Shown: piece by piece, positions 30,668-42,460 of the stretch | How positions within the stretch are numbered: position 1 is the first letter of the stretch | Layout of the letters: every line of letters begins with the position of its first letter | Source: Pectinophora gossypiella | Lineage: Eukaryota > Arthropoda > Insecta > Lepidoptera > Gelechiidae | Direction: 5' to 3' | DNA length: 64,000 nt | Assembly: GCF_024362695.1 (NCBI RefSeq) | Contig: NC_065424.1 | Coordinates: 5,616,786-5,680,785 of the forward strand | Position numbers and translations under genes: made by a program | The notes under the pieces: generated by a model | The model's database searches: none | What the model saw: the letters and a program-made list of their open reading frames with translations, nothing else | Told to the model about the DNA's origin: nothing

Positions 30668-30968
30668 GTCTCTAGCCATAGAGGCAGCCAATCAGCTCGC
30701 AACACCAAACACTTCAGGACCCCGATACCGACCCCGCCGGCGTGGTCGACGACTTCCCTCAATCAGCGCTTATCAATATCGACCCACTAGAGTCGATTAA
30801 TTCTTTCAAATATTTTTCCTCTCAAACGACGCCCTGAGCCGAGGTTCGCGCCAACTGGGCACCCTCAGGCCTGTTGTCTTCAACGTTGTACCGGGTGAGA
30901 GCCTTCAGCGCTCCCCATTTGTCCGGCCAAGTAGTTAATGCCATTTGCGGCAAATCACGTCAAAAAAA
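30668..30968 (+). mobile_element. RE-E, near full length
   Basis: Starts TCTCTAGCCATAGAGGCAGC and ends GGCAAATCACGTCAAAAAAA; a small deletion removes CTACAATAAGT near the tail. Confidence 0.8.
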
Positions 30969-31396
30969 AGGTATGTAATTTGGTAAATATGTATAAGTAT
31001 TTATGTATTTGATAAATATACATTACAAAAACATGCCTAAATAGTATTTACTATTTCTTATTTATTTATAGAAATAAGAACAAAACAAAAACAGAAAAGG
31101 ACAATAGGTTGCCTTGTTTCTCAAGCAGCCATTGCTTCCTTCTGTATCTGTATACTATAAATAAATCAGCAAATTTCCTCTCAAATTAAACTTGGACGAT
31201 TAAGTTTGAAAAGTATTTAATGAAATTGTACTTTCTGATTAAGTACATAGGAAGTTTGATACCTATCTGTTGAGCAACCGCTTAATTTCAAATCCGTTAC
31301 CTCTTAATTTTATATTAATTATTCCTTAAATCTTTCGAAGCTTTGGAATGAGCTTCAAACTCGTTATATTTGGGAAAAAAATAGACTTTTCTATTC

Positions 31397-31790
31397 ACGT
31401 GACTTACTGTACATTTGCCGCAGATGGCATTAACATGGTATTTTTGGATGGTTTCGCAGCAATCATGCGGAAACGTTGTGCGCTGCTTCTCACGTGGACT
31501 TGAGCCAGCCCCAACAGTATCCTGAAGACGTTATGTGATAGGTGGGACTCCCCCCTTCTAAAAAGGTGGATGGAGCTTCACACCTTATAATTTGTATTTA
31601 TGATCGCCCGAATAATGTCTTACTAACACTATAAGTCATTTGTATACTAACTTTCTATGGACTTTGTCCGAAATAAACGATTTTTATTTATTTTATTACT
31701 ACATGGCCGGACAAATGGGAAGCGTTGAGGGCTCTCACCCGGTATCAAATTTAAGACAATAGGCCTGAGTGTGCCGGGTGCGAATCGAAC
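31397..31790 (-). mobile_element. RE-E split by a LINE 3' end
   Basis: RE-E sequence at 31397-31436 and 31700-31790. The gap (about 31437-31695) holds a plus-strand LINE end: CCTGAAGACGTTATGTGATA...CCGAAATAAACGATTTTTAT. Confidence 0.7.
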
Positions 31791-32011
31791 TTCATACCAG
31801 AACGTTATCTGAGGATTACCTACATTGGAAATAATTAATTGCTGAGTTTACTAGGTTTACCTCACCCCCTCGGACATAGTTTAGTCTTCAATCGTATGGC
31901 GTCAGACGTCACACACACAGATGTGTTTGTACGATAACGTCAATGTGTGGTGTCTCTGTAAAACGAGGTTGTTTGTATGAAGTGTCCTGTGCTATAAGTG
32001 TACAAGATAGA

Positions 32012-32130
32012 TAGATAAAATACTTTATTGAGCACAATGGACACAAAATACAGAGACAAGGACAACATATACAGAAAAGTACAACAGGCGGCCTTATTGC
32101 TCATGCAGCAGTTTCTTCCAGGCAACAAGT
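32012..32130 (-). mobile_element. L8-type LINE 3' end
   Basis: GATAGATAGATAAAATACTTTATTG (tail, reversed) through GGCGGCCTTATTGCTCATGC and GTTTCTTCCAGGCAAC. The family carries a small AAATTGCTCT/AGAGCAAT-type 3' UTR stem. Confidence 0.6.
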
Positions 32131-32180
32131 CTCCGGGATAGTTCATCATGTTGGAAATGACAAAATTTCCTTATCCTCTA

Positions 32181-32347
32181 AAGGTACGTTGGCAGCAGAC
32201 GACATGAGGCAGCAGCGGACGACGTGTCGCAGAGACACAACTGGTTTCTATATGTATTTCTATGAAATATCTTTCATTGCCAACGACATGTCGCCGCGAC
32301 ATGTCGTTCGCTGCTGCCTCATGTCGTCCGCTGCCAACTCGCACCTT
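32181..32347. repeat. Hairpin element, GC-rich arms
   Basis: AAGGTACGTTGGCAGCAGAC...GACGACGTGTCGC pairs with GCGACATGTCGTTCGCTGCT...GCTGCCAACTCGCACCTTTTT. No coding capacity. Confidence 0.7.
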
Positions 32348-33095
32348 TTTTAACACTGGCAATCATACCTACTGGCGATATTCGACATGTAATTGATAAG
32401 AAAGGGCCCTTATTATGATATTATTGACAAACACAAAATTAAAACGAACATCCAGCCAAGAGCATTCGTAATTTCTAATTGTCATCTCAAACAATTTCGC
32501 CAACAAAACGTATCCTTTCTTACTGAACTGAAAGGGGAAAGGAATAGGGAGGCGGAAGTACCTAATAACTTTGCTGAGTAAGATTTCTATATTTCTCAAT
32601 CAGATCCTCTAATTGTGGAGAGGTTTGTTTCGCAAGCTCGATTTGGGCAAACGTGCGCAGCTTCTGAATATTGCGTGCTACATACAGCGTTAGCGGTCCG
32701 CCAACTAAAATGAAATATTTTTACCCAACTACCATAAATGATCTAAAAATCAGACTCATTTATTTAACGTTATTATCATGGTAATTCATTGGTTAGATAC
32801 TTATTGCAGGTTTATTTTACATTCATTGAATCTACGTCATTTCGCAAGGTGAAATTGCTGAGGAGAAGAAATCACAAAAATACTGTAAAAACAACACATC
32901 TTTAACGTAAATCGGATTTAATTAAATTAAATATTCACGGATATTTTCTTAACTTCACGGATATGTTCCGAATTCATATTCACAAATAAATACTTTACTG
33001 TTTTTTTATGAATATTAAAATTTGTCCTAATATTATGCTCCTATTTTCTTAATTTCTTGAGAGAAATTAGAACCGAGGTACTATGTTCAACTATG

Positions 33096-33240
33096 TACAG
33101 TCATGAGCAATATAATGTATCCACTTTAGGACTCTGTCGCACTAACATATTTGACATTTAGTGAGACTACAGTTCAATTTGTCAAAAAAGTTAATGTGAC
33201 ATGGTACCAAAGTGTATACATATTAATGCTCGTGACCGTA
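33096..33240 (+). repeat. M1 MITE-like element, intact copy
   Basis: TACAGTCATGAGCAATATAA to GCTCGTGACCGTA; very close to the copy at 9360-9505. Confidence 0.8.
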
Positions 33241-33446
33241 CTTGTTTATTTCAAGTTGGAAAAATTGGATGCATCACATAGCCTACATATCGGTACTACG
33301 TGTAACGGAGTCACTGTATCCGGTGGTTCACCAGCTTGCTTTTCAAACGGGGACCGTTGGTTCAAACCCCAGGACCGGACTTGCACCAATGAGTCATTAA
33401 TCTTAAGTGCACCAATGCACCAATGATTCATTATAATTATTTATGA

Positions 33447-33539
33447 GGAGTGCTGACGTGCATTGAATGCGGTCGTACATTTAATGCTAAGATCGGATAT
33501 GTCAGTCACTTGAGAGCACACGAACGACGTTCTCATTAG
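33447..33539 (+). pseudogene. C2H2 zinc-finger tail, probably from a LINE polyprotein
   Basis: A 30-codon frame reads CIECGRTFNAKIGYVSHLRA then HERRSH and stop. This is a C-x2-C-x12-H-x3-H finger with the IGYVSHLRAH wording seen at C-terminal ends of some LINE endonuclease-RT proteins. A stop lies just upstream (33444), so it is a remnant. A host zinc-finger gene is less likely. Confidence 0.6.
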
Positions 33540-33659
33540 TTGTCGAGTCGCTGTGGACGAATACGGTCAGGAAAGGATTGATTTATTGAATCTTAAGTGC
33601 AGTTTTCACTAACAGTTGACTCGACCATTATAGACGGCGATACAGCTCACATAACATAA

Positions 33660-33760
33660 CATGACATAACAAATACTTTATTGCACAAACAGGAAAAAAC
33701 AAAATACAAAACAAAAGAGAAATAGAATTAGTACAATAGGCGGCCTCACCTATCAGGCGT
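33660..33760 (-). mobile_element. L8-type LINE 3' end
   Basis: AACAAATACTTTATTGCACA...CAATAGGCGGCCTCACC in reverse orientation. Confidence 0.55.
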
Positions 33761-34254
33761 GGGTATTTAGTTCATCTTGTGATGTATTTCCCTCTCACTA
33801 CCCCAATTGGGATATAAACGGGAGCTGTTGAAGAGGTTTTTATCGTTTTTTTTTTTCACAATAAAATACAACGAATCCACTTGAAATACCCAAATAAAAA
33901 AAATACCCTACATAAAAAATAATTTCCAACAATGCATGCAAGCTGTTGATTTTTTACAGCCTTAGCATTGTCCGCCAATAATTCCTAATGATAGCATTTA
34001 ACTCCGGAACGAAACGGATTGTTTCACCAGATCGATTTGTTAAACTGTGAGCTGATTGCTAATGATGTATGAGACACACGGTTTCAACGGATGACTACCC
34101 AATAATAATTGTTTGAAAATACTTACTTTTATTTAAAAATACGTTCACACATATTCTCGTCAAAAATCGCGTTAAACCTGTATCCCCGAAGGAGTAGACA
34201 GAGATGTTCTTACATGCTCAAATTCAAATTCGAAAATATATCTTTTCATTAGGT

Positions 34255-34385
34255 AACTTCATCATCATCATCATCATCATTGGCCTTATACGTCTGTTTC
34301 AGACGATTTATGACGTCATTGCCTCGAAGAAATGCACTTTCTTTCATGGCTGTGCAAGCCAATCCTAGAGCGGCAAACTCAGGTA
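34255..34385 (-). pseudogene. LINE C-terminal stub with GAT-rich 3' end
   Basis: Minus-strand frame ends ...DVINRLKQTYKANDDDDDDE. A poly-Asp end encoded by GAT repeats is typical of several LINE families here. Related ends are near 48375 and 60296. Confidence 0.6.
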
Positions 34386-34522
34386 ACATACTCTAGGTAA
34401 CATAGTTACACATTTAATTGTATTTTTTTTTAAATAACGAACGTCTCATTCGTCTAAAACTACTGCAGCTTATCACAACCTGTATAGCCAGCTCCTCGCC
34501 AGCCATGTTTAATTTCCATGTA

Positions 34523-34564
34523 ATAGGGAAGGCCCGTGCCCCAGCAGTGGGGACGTTAATGGGC

Positions 34565-34600
<36 letters not shown>
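34523..34600 (+). mobile_element. SINE-A 3' end with expanded (GAT)n
   Basis: ATAGGGAAGGCCCGTGCCCC to GGGCTGATGATG, then about 11 GAT units. Confidence 0.8.
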
Positions 34601-34712
34601 GGGGGCCACAAATCCAGGAAACCACGTGATATAAATTGTCTATGATCCAAACAACTAATGTGAAGTCCATATTTTGTCATCTCTTCTGAACAGGGCGAGT
34701 CATATGCTTGAG

Positions 34713-34840
34713 TTTTTTTTGACGTGACTTATGGTAGGTGTGTCTCAGATGACATCAACTACTTGGCCTGACTAATGGGGAGCGCTGAGGGATTTTGCCC
34801 GGTACAAGAATATAAGACAACAGACCTAAGGGTGCTCAGG
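34713..34840 (-). mobile_element. RE-E 3' half
   Basis: TTTTTTGACGTGACTTATGG...AGACAACAGACCTAAGGGTG, diverged. Confidence 0.65.
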
Positions 34841-35850
34841 TAATTCTTGATTTGTTTTAATTAGTTGATTACGCGGCATAATTGAAATGATTATGCTGAT
34901 TTGCTTATTTTGCAGTTTAAAAAAAATTCTTTACATTTTCAATTCAAAAACAATCGACCGCCATTTCCCTGTCATTCCGCAATCCTCTCTTCTTTCGCTC
35001 ACTCTTCGCTCTCTCTTTCACACACCTTAACGTTCCGTTTCATTCAAACTACCATTCCATTGTATTTTTCCTTTTTTGACGTGACTTCTTGTAGATTTAC
35101 TGCAAATGGCATTAACTACTTGTCCGCAGTTGATGCTAGACCTCCTTCACAACCGTATGTCGCAGGAAATAAAAGCTATCTGCTGCAGCATCGTAAAATT
35201 TACATCATTCGGAAATTAAAAACGAAAACGTTATATTTTTTAAAACTTTCACGATTCTCATAAATTAGCAATGAAAAGTATTGCAATGGTTTTTCAGAAC
35301 AAAAGACTGTGTGAGGTAAAGAATTATCATAGAAATTTTAACGGGATTCTGATAAAAAATATCTCAAGAAAAAACACTTTCATAAAAAAAAGTACTCTAA
35401 ATCTCGAATCTGCTTACCCCTTCGGGGGATACGGGCTTTAAACTATGTTGTTGTAAAACACAAACTATTCTACTTCGTCTTCATTAACTTACAATGTACC
35501 TATCTAAGACAACAATAAAGTCGTCCTTGTTGCAACAATTTAGTCCAGACAACGTTCCTAGCTGTAACTTTTGATTTTCCAGGGAATCTGAGTGGACTGA
35601 GTAACTTATTTTATTGAAAACCGTGACAGTGCGTGTTTCACCTTAACTGGATACCTTAATTGAAGACAGGGCTAGAATATAAACAGTCTTCTTTGAATCC
35701 TTTTTGTTATTCTATTCGATAACACTGGGTCAATGATAAATTATAAAATGCTAATCTAGGAATAGAAACCAGCCCAACATAATCAGAAATCAATCTAATA
35801 TTTCTTTTTGACTTATTTTGTAAATTAAATAATGAATTAAGAAACAATTG

Positions 35851-36135
35851 AGGAGCTCGGTGGCGCAGCGGTAAACGCGCTCGGTCTGCGATTGTTGAAG
35901 TTAAGCAACTTTCGCAAAGGCCGGTCATAGGATGGGTGACCACAAAAAAAACATCTCGAGCTCCTCCGTGTTTCGGAAGGCACGTTAAGCCGTTGGTCCC
36001 GGCTGCATTAGCAGTCGTTAATAACCACCAATCCGCACTGGGCTGTGATGGTTTAAGGCCCGATCTCCCTATCCATCCATAGGGAAGGCCCGTGCCCCAG
36101 CAGTGGGGACGTTAATGGGCTGATGATGATGATGA
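35851..36135 (+). mobile_element. SINE-A, full length reference copy
   Basis: Head with a tRNA box A-like TGGCGCAGCGG (35861-35871). Next comes GAAGTTAAGCAAC (35897-35909) and GGATGGGTGACC (35930-35941), the two conserved blocks of the 5S rRNA internal promoter. The shared core follows at 35967-36001, then CCCCAGCAGTGGGGACG and the (GAT)n tail. A pol III-transcribed retroposon with no protein product. Confidence 0.9.
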
Positions 36136-37116
36136 TCCCCTGTTGAGACGTAGGGCTCGAGTAACAGATTTCCACTCCTCGGGTTCTTTTGTAGCCTCTG
36201 TAGCCTGCTCCCATGACAAGCAGACTTTTTAATTCCCGGTCAACCGACCATCGCCAGGCCTCTTTGGTTTCTTTTTGTTCAATTACCATGCGCAACCTGA
36301 TCAATTTTCGTCACGGTCATTTTATCGATTCAGACGATATAATTATGTCGTTTTGTCGATTGGTGCTAATACGTGTTTACGTGGTTACGTGTAACCCAAA
36401 TAAGTCATGTCGTTCTGTCAACGAATAAAGTCACATGGCACGCATGTTAGAGAAATAACAAACTTGTCGGTTTCGACAAAATTTATTAGATCGATCGATA
36501 ATTTTAGCCCTGCAGGTCAGAGCTCGTCGGGACGGGTGGTCCACAGATCTTCTAAGGACATGGCCAACCTATCGCCATTTTCGTAAACAAATAAACAGTA
36601 CCTACCACTTTAATAAGTGGTACCTGAGTACCAGCCACACTTATTGGGGTAACCCACCACCTTCCCATGGTCCTACCAACCTGTCGGTCATACGGACCTA
36701 AGGACCGAATCACGGGCGATGCGAGTGGTACTTGCTCGGGGCTCTTTCCCACCCGCACTTCTTAACACCCTCTCTTCTTCTTTTCTTTTCTTTCTTTTTC
36801 TTTTTTTTCTTCTTTTTCTTCTTGAAATTCTTGTCCTGTCACACACTTATTGGGTATAGTCAGAGGTCCATCCATCGCAAGATGAATTAAATACCTACAC
36901 CTCACCGAGCTTACTGTTACTAAAGGTTACCAACGTGCTAGGTAAGCCGTATCGCCTTTAATGGTCGAGCCAACTGTGTTAGTGAAAACTGCACTTAAAA
37001 TAAATTAGTAACTCATTGTAGCAAAACCGGTACAGGGTTACGAACCGGCGCTCCCCGATTCAGAAAACCGACGTTTCAAAATATCCATCCATACTCTTTA
37101 CCACGCATCTACCTAC

Positions 37117-37399
37117 TCTCTTCTTCTATCGTGTGGGTTGTCAGGTGGATGACCAACCTCATCTATCCTGGTGTCAGGGTTATTATTGAGCCGCCAAAGA
37201 CCCCTGACGTGACTCAAGTAACGACTACGTGCTTACATCAGTAAGTGCCTTCCGAAGCACGGATCATCTTACTTCTGGACAATAGGTGATCAGCCTGCAA
37301 TGTCCTAACCAAACTAGGGATCACGTGATTTGTCCCCACCGGGATTTGAACTCGGGACCTCCGCGAGCAGAACGCTCAACCACTAGACCAAGGAGGCCG
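37117..37399 (-). mobile_element. SINE-C, near full length
   Basis: CTTCTTCTATCGTGTGGGTT tail side at the left; head GGCCTCCTTGGTCTAGTGG at 37381-37399; box B GAGTTCAAATCCC. The middle lacks a few bases of the core. Confidence 0.8.
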
Positions 37400-37574
37400 T
37401 ACCTACACTCATCGCCAGTAATGAAAATAAAGAGAAAGCATTAGCGCGAACGTGTATGTATGAGAGAAGCAGATAATGGTGGCGTCATTTGCACTAAGTG
37501 TATCAACTTGACAACAAATGGGTGCTGTTTTCTCAAGCCACCAAAGTGATTGGATGGAACGCTTAAGCTGGGGT

Positions 37575-37985
37575 GTTAGTAGAACTTACCGGTGTTTATT
37601 CTCAGAGAAATTACAGTGAGCGTCAGGATGACCGGTCACTCGCCTCATATCAAGTAGATACCTAATGAAAGTGATGGAATCTCCGAACTGTTTAATGTGT
37701 GGCAGAAGGGAAGACGTTTACCATGCTTTGGTCCACCAAAGTGTGCCCGTATTGGGACAGAACGAAAAAAAATAGAATTGGAAGCCGGTGTCGACTTAAG
37801 TGAAGTTGAATGTGTAAATATGTTATAATCGGAACCAGAGTCGAAATTTTGTATTAAATTATATTATCTTATAGATATGTAAGCTTATAAAAATTAGAGA
37901 ATAAAAATTTTTGTTACAACTACCGGGCTGACATAGTCGTCCAGCGACGCAAGCCTTTTATCCAAATAAAGAAATCTGTTCCATG
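37575..37985 (+). pseudogene. L6 LINE: zinc-knuckle C-terminus and 3' UTR
   Basis: Frame from 37640 reads RLISSRYLMKVMESPNCLMC then GRREDVYHALV, a CxxC...H zinc motif found near the C-terminus of many non-LTR elements. It stops after NEKK. The 3' UTR (AATTGGAAGCCGGTGTCGAC to CCTTTTATCCAAATAAAG) matches 13000-13217 in reverse. Confidence 0.7.
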
Positions 37986-38210
37986 TAAATTAACACATAG
38001 CATGTAGTAACATTGATACTTATCCCAAATTGTGAGAAATCGGTTGCCTATTCACCGTTTTCATTGTCGTTTATTTTTTATTTAAGTACTATATGTGCCG
38101 GCACTTTGTTTTTCTCGAAGTTACGCCGAGATACAAACGTCAATCAAAATTACTGACAGACAGACTAACAGAGCGATGTCTTCAGAAATAATCCAGAAAT
38201 ATCCCGGAGC

Positions 38211-38570
38211 GTGGATTTGTTATTAGGTAATCGTTATGAGCTGTCATATCATTCGTATTTTTACTTATTGTATTCCGTATTTATTCGGGATAAATGTCTG
38301 AAGCCGAAGAATGCAAGAGCCGGTGAGAAAAGGAAGGTAATTTGGCGGCGAGGGTGTGCTGCCGCCAAAAAATGTTGTCGGGGTACCGAACAGAGCATAG
38401 TACCTCGCCAGCCACAAGTTGGTAGTGTGACTAGGGATCGACGCTCCAACGGTATTATGTTGGAAGATTTATGTATATATGCGTCACGCTATGTAAACTT
38501 CGATAGCGCATTTCAGGACTGGATTATTGAATGGTGGCGCCATCTGTTGCATGCGAGCGGAACTAGCTAG
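38211..38570 (+). other. Open frame of 119 codons, not recognised
   Basis: An open stretch with several basic residues (KPKNARAGEKRKV) and no family motif seen. Flanking sequence shows no clear splice sites or codon bias. Probably chance. Confidence 0.2.
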
Positions 38571-39309
38571 TCAACTAGTTAGATCCGCGAAATCATTTTC
38601 TGGAGTAAATTAATAATAAATATAGCCCGACCAACAAGTAAACCGTCTTCAACTTAAGCTGTATCAATAACTGGAAAACTAAATTAAGTATGGGAAATTG
38701 GAATTCGTATCCAATCTACCTGACGTTATTGAGATAAACAATTTTACCTCTTACACAAGATATTTTAACACCCTTGCCCAGGGATACGGGTGAGACCTCA
38801 ACGGTTGCAGACGCGGAAATGGGAGCCATCGGTACGGCAATGTGGGACAAAAGTCACAGGGACTGTAACCTGGGGGGTTAAAATGGCCACATCGAAGCAA
38901 TTCATCTAAAAAAGCAATATTGCAATTCGAAGCACCCCAAATAAACGGTACCACCAAAAGTATATTATCTTATCCTCTTTTGACAACTAGTCGCTCAACT
39001 CAGCCATGTTTTAACGAAGCCAATAAAAACAAATGCACTGTATTTTATAAAACTTTACGAACAGACAGACAAGCAGATAAAAGTCGACATTAAAATATTG
39101 CCCGCGACATGCATAAATACGATAATCTACAAAGTCGTAAAACTGATAAACAGCTATCAAATAATGTTTAATTCACGTCGCAGGTAAAGTCTGAATATAA
39201 AACTTCATGGAAAATACCCTGATTATATTAACATGACATAAGCTCGCGATTGTATTCCCAATTGGCAATTATATTTCCAAGTTGTTTGTAAATGTTTGTT
39301 TCCTTTTGG

Positions 39310-39440
39310 TAGGCAACCACCTGGAAGAAATTGCTCTAGAGCAATAAGGCCGTCGCAATTGTACTGCATTCATGTGTTAGTATGTCTGATTGTTAAAATT
39401 TAGTTCGGTGCAATTAAATATATTTGATTTGATTTGAATT
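39310..39440 (+). mobile_element. L8 LINE 3' end
   Basis: GGAAGAAATTGCTCTAGAGCA stem followed by ATAAGGCCG, then GTGCAATTAAATATATTTGA and GATTTGATTTGAATT. Confidence 0.6.
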
Positions 39441-39950
39441 GGGGTAGTCAGAGGTAAATTCATAGCATGATTATATATTTAATCTTTTTTTAAAGCTAAA
39501 AGATTTTTGTATCCGACTTGATTTTGACGTTATATACTAAAGAAACTGTTTGTCAGTGTGAACTACTAAATGGAACCAGTATACTCAGGTGTCCAAAATA
39601 TTGCAAATTGACATTTGCACGTACAAAATAAGCGCGCGATGTTAACAATAAATGTCAAATAGCAATATTGCTTTTTCAGGTATATATTTTTCAAATAGTC
39701 TTTTCAAATTTCGAAGTGATCAACTTCATGCCAGTTTATTAGACAATTTTAAGAAGGTCAGACTGTAACGTCTGTCCACAACGTACCTAACCTACGTACC
39801 TACTGTACCATTTAGCACTTGGATTTGTACCAAAATGTGGCGAAACAATTACTGGAAGCTAGAATAGAAATTACTAGTACACACAACGCGCTTTACATAT
39901 ACATTGCAAATTGTGGATATTTTAGTATTTAATGACGTGGAGGAAGCAAG

Positions 39951-39994
39951 AGACTTATAAATTTCATTTACTTTTAAATGAAATTTATAAGTCT
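39951..39994. repeat. Perfect 20-bp hairpin, 4-nt loop
   Basis: AGACTTATAAATTTCATTTA (39951-39970), loop CTTT, then its exact reverse complement (39975-39994). It is joined at the left to an L2-like scrap (GTGGAGGAAGCAAGAG). Confidence 0.9.
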
Positions 39995-40362
39995 GTGTGT
40001 GTTTTTCGTGTGGTGTGGTTATGGTTGGTCTGTGGTGAAGAAGAGCTTACATGGAACAGTTTAAAGAGAAGGCGAACGTCGTGTCTTATAATGAGATGAA
40101 CGAATTGGACTTTGATAGACAATAATGGAGAATGCTACACCGACAAGAGTGTGGCTCTTAAATTAGTGATGATAATGATGTGGTTACACTGGGTGAGGAA
40201 TAGACATGGATTTAGTATGTATGTTAGTATTTAATTTTGATATTTTTTTCTTTATGTATCTCTGTCGTCCTTATATCTATCTCTATCTAACGATTTATCT
40301 ATCTATTTAATAGTCATTATGGTCCGGTGGTTCACAAGCTTGCTTCTCAACGTTTTCTCTCT

Positions 40363-40560
40363 CTCTCTCTCTTTATTTAAGAGCTGCGCTCTTGTCGGTG
40401 GAGTAATCGCCTTCATTACTCCATAGATAGGGCGTGTAGAACGGTGGTTGCCCCAATCGCCTTCCGTTCCGCAGTACACCGATCAATTTCTCAATCGGTG
40501 ATGTTCTAGCTAGAGCCCTACCAGAATCCATTTCCTCGGCCTCCAACCAGTAGTGATACC
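40363..40560 (-). pseudogene. L7 LINE C-terminal end
   Basis: Minus-strand frame includes YWLEAEEMDSGRALARTSPI and ends YSTDKSAALK-stop, followed by (GA)n. A plus-strand copy is at 41690-41910. The shorter ending (CTACACCGACAAGAG...CTCTTAAAT) also occurs near 40140 and 6540. Confidence 0.6.
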
Positions 40561-40584
40561 GCTGCTGCCCGGCAGCAGGGTCAA

Positions 40585-40865
40585 CGTTTTTACGTGACGG
40601 GACCCCAATACCCACCCCGCCGGCGTAGTCGACGATTTCCCTCATTCAGCGCTTATCGCTATCGACCCACTAGGGTCGATTAATTATTTTAAATATTTTT
40701 CCTCTCAGACGACGCCCTGAGCCGAGGTTCGCGCCCAACTGGGCACCCTCAGGCCTGTTGTCTTAAACGTTGTACCGGGTGAGAGCCTTCAGCGCTCCCC
40801 ATTTGTCCGGCCAAGTAGTTAATGCCATCTGCGGCAAATCTACAATAAGTCACGTCAAAAAAAAA
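40585..40865 (+). mobile_element. RE-E, 5'-truncated, with poly(A)
   Basis: GACCCCAATACCCACCCCGC through GCTATCGACCCACTAGGG to AATAAGTCACGTCAAAAAAA. Confidence 0.8.
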
Positions 40866-41173
40866 ATACGTGACGTTTTTTAAAATGTACTTATCTCATT
40901 TGACAACGAAGCCAAACCAACCAAATCCAGGTAGTTAACGTCGAGACATAAGTACATTTATTTAAAATTCACGTTTACCCTATCGACAAATGCAGCTGGG
41001 AGTTCCGAGTCCCATCTTATCCGGTACATTTCCTGTACACTAGTTCTATAACCGGGTACGCTCGGTGCGGCAAGTAGGTTAGATACGGTCCGGATATCCC
41101 TGTCTGGTTATCCGCCGGATAACACCGGCAGCATTTTAGAATATTAGTCATTCGTTTTTCGGGTGTTTAGCTC

Positions 41174-41386
41174 TGCTTCTTCTTCTTCTATCGTGTGGGT
41201 TGTGAGGTGAATTACCAACCTCATCAACCCTGGTGTCAGGGTTACTATTGAGCCGCCACAGGCCCCTGACATGACTCGTGTAACGACTACTGACATCAGT
41301 AAGTAGTGACCGGGACCAACGGCTTAACGTGCCTTTCGCACGGATCATCTTACTTTCGGACAATCAGGTGATCAGCCTGTAATGTA
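41174..41386 (-). mobile_element. SINE-C 3' two-thirds
   Basis: CTTCTTCTTCTATCGTGTGG, CTGGTGTCAGGGTTACTATT and the core; the tRNA head is absent. Confidence 0.75.
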
Positions 41387-41529
41387 TTATCATTTTTTTT
41401 TTCAATGATAATTAAAAACATATATTTTTAATACGTGTCAATTAGCCTATTATGATTGTAACCTCCGTATAACCATTGTAACAAGTGAGAGGTGAAAAGC
41501 ATAAAATTTACGAACCGCATATTTTATAT

Positions 41530-41655
41530 CAAAAATCAAATCAAATCAAATATACTTTATTGCGAAAAAATATAATATCAACAATCAGATATAATACATG
41601 AATACAGTTCAATTTGGGCGGCCTTTTTGCTCTAGAGCAATTTCTTCCGGCGCAT
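41530..41655 (-). mobile_element. L8-type LINE 3' end
   Basis: AATCAAATCAAATATACTTTATTG to TTGCTCTAGAGCAATTTCTTCC in reverse, abutting L7. Confidence 0.6.
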
Positions 41656-41689
41656 TTCCTCAAAAACTTTCTATAACCGGCTATATACC

Positions 41690-41910
41690 ACGGATAATCG
41701 GGGTACACTTATTGCGGTACTGGTTGGAGGCCGAGGAAATGGATTCCGGTAGGGCTCTAGCTAGATCATCACCAATTGAGAAATTGGTCGGTGTACTGCG
41801 GAACGGACGGCGATTGGGGCAGCCACCGTTCTACACGCCCTATCTATGGAGTATTGAAGGCGATTACTCCACGGACAAGAGCGCAGCTCTTAAATAAAGA
41901 GAGAGACTTA
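41690..41910 (+). pseudogene. L7 LINE C-terminal end
   Basis: Frame includes YWLEAEEMDSGRALARSSPI, then QPPFYTPYLWSIEGDY and ends STDKSAALK-stop. The tail is AAAGAGAGAGA. Confidence 0.6.
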
Positions 41911-42112
41911 TTGTGGCAAACGTGTTAGATACCACCCAGAAGTCTGTCCGGTTAACCGACGCTTTGCACCAGTTGCGTTTTATGAGACTATAAACACATA
42001 ATAATATGCATATTTCTCTTATGTTTATGTTTAGAAGTTTGGTTTGGTTTTGGAACTTTATATAGTGGTTGAGATTGGCTAAACAAAGCAGATATTTGAT
42101 CAAAAAAAAATA

Positions 42113-42442
42113 GTCTTCTTCTTCTATCGTGTGGGTTGTGAGGTGAAGTACCAACCTCATCAACCCTGGTGTCAGGGTTATTATTGATCCGCCAAAGGCC
42201 CCTGACATGGCTCATGTAACGACTACTTACTTACATCAGTAAGTAGTAACCGAGACCAACGGCTTAACGTGCCTTCCCAAGCACGGATCATCTTACTTTT
42301 TGGACAATCAGGTGATCAGCCTGTAATGTCCTAACCAAACTAGGGATCACAATGTGATTTTTGTGATATGTCCCCACCGGGATTCGAACCCGGGACCTCC
42401 GGATCGTGAGCCCCACGCTCAACCACTGGACCACGGTGGCCG
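42113..42442 (-). mobile_element. SINE-C, full length reference copy
   Basis: The minus-strand head GGCCACCGTGGTCCAGTGG (box A) and GGGTTCGAATCCC (box B, about 42379-42397) give a tRNA-like 5' end. The shared core lies at 42249-42287 and the 3' end is (AAG)n (CTTCTTCTTC at 42113). Confidence 0.85.
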
Positions 42443-42460
42443 TTAAATTATATATAGTAA

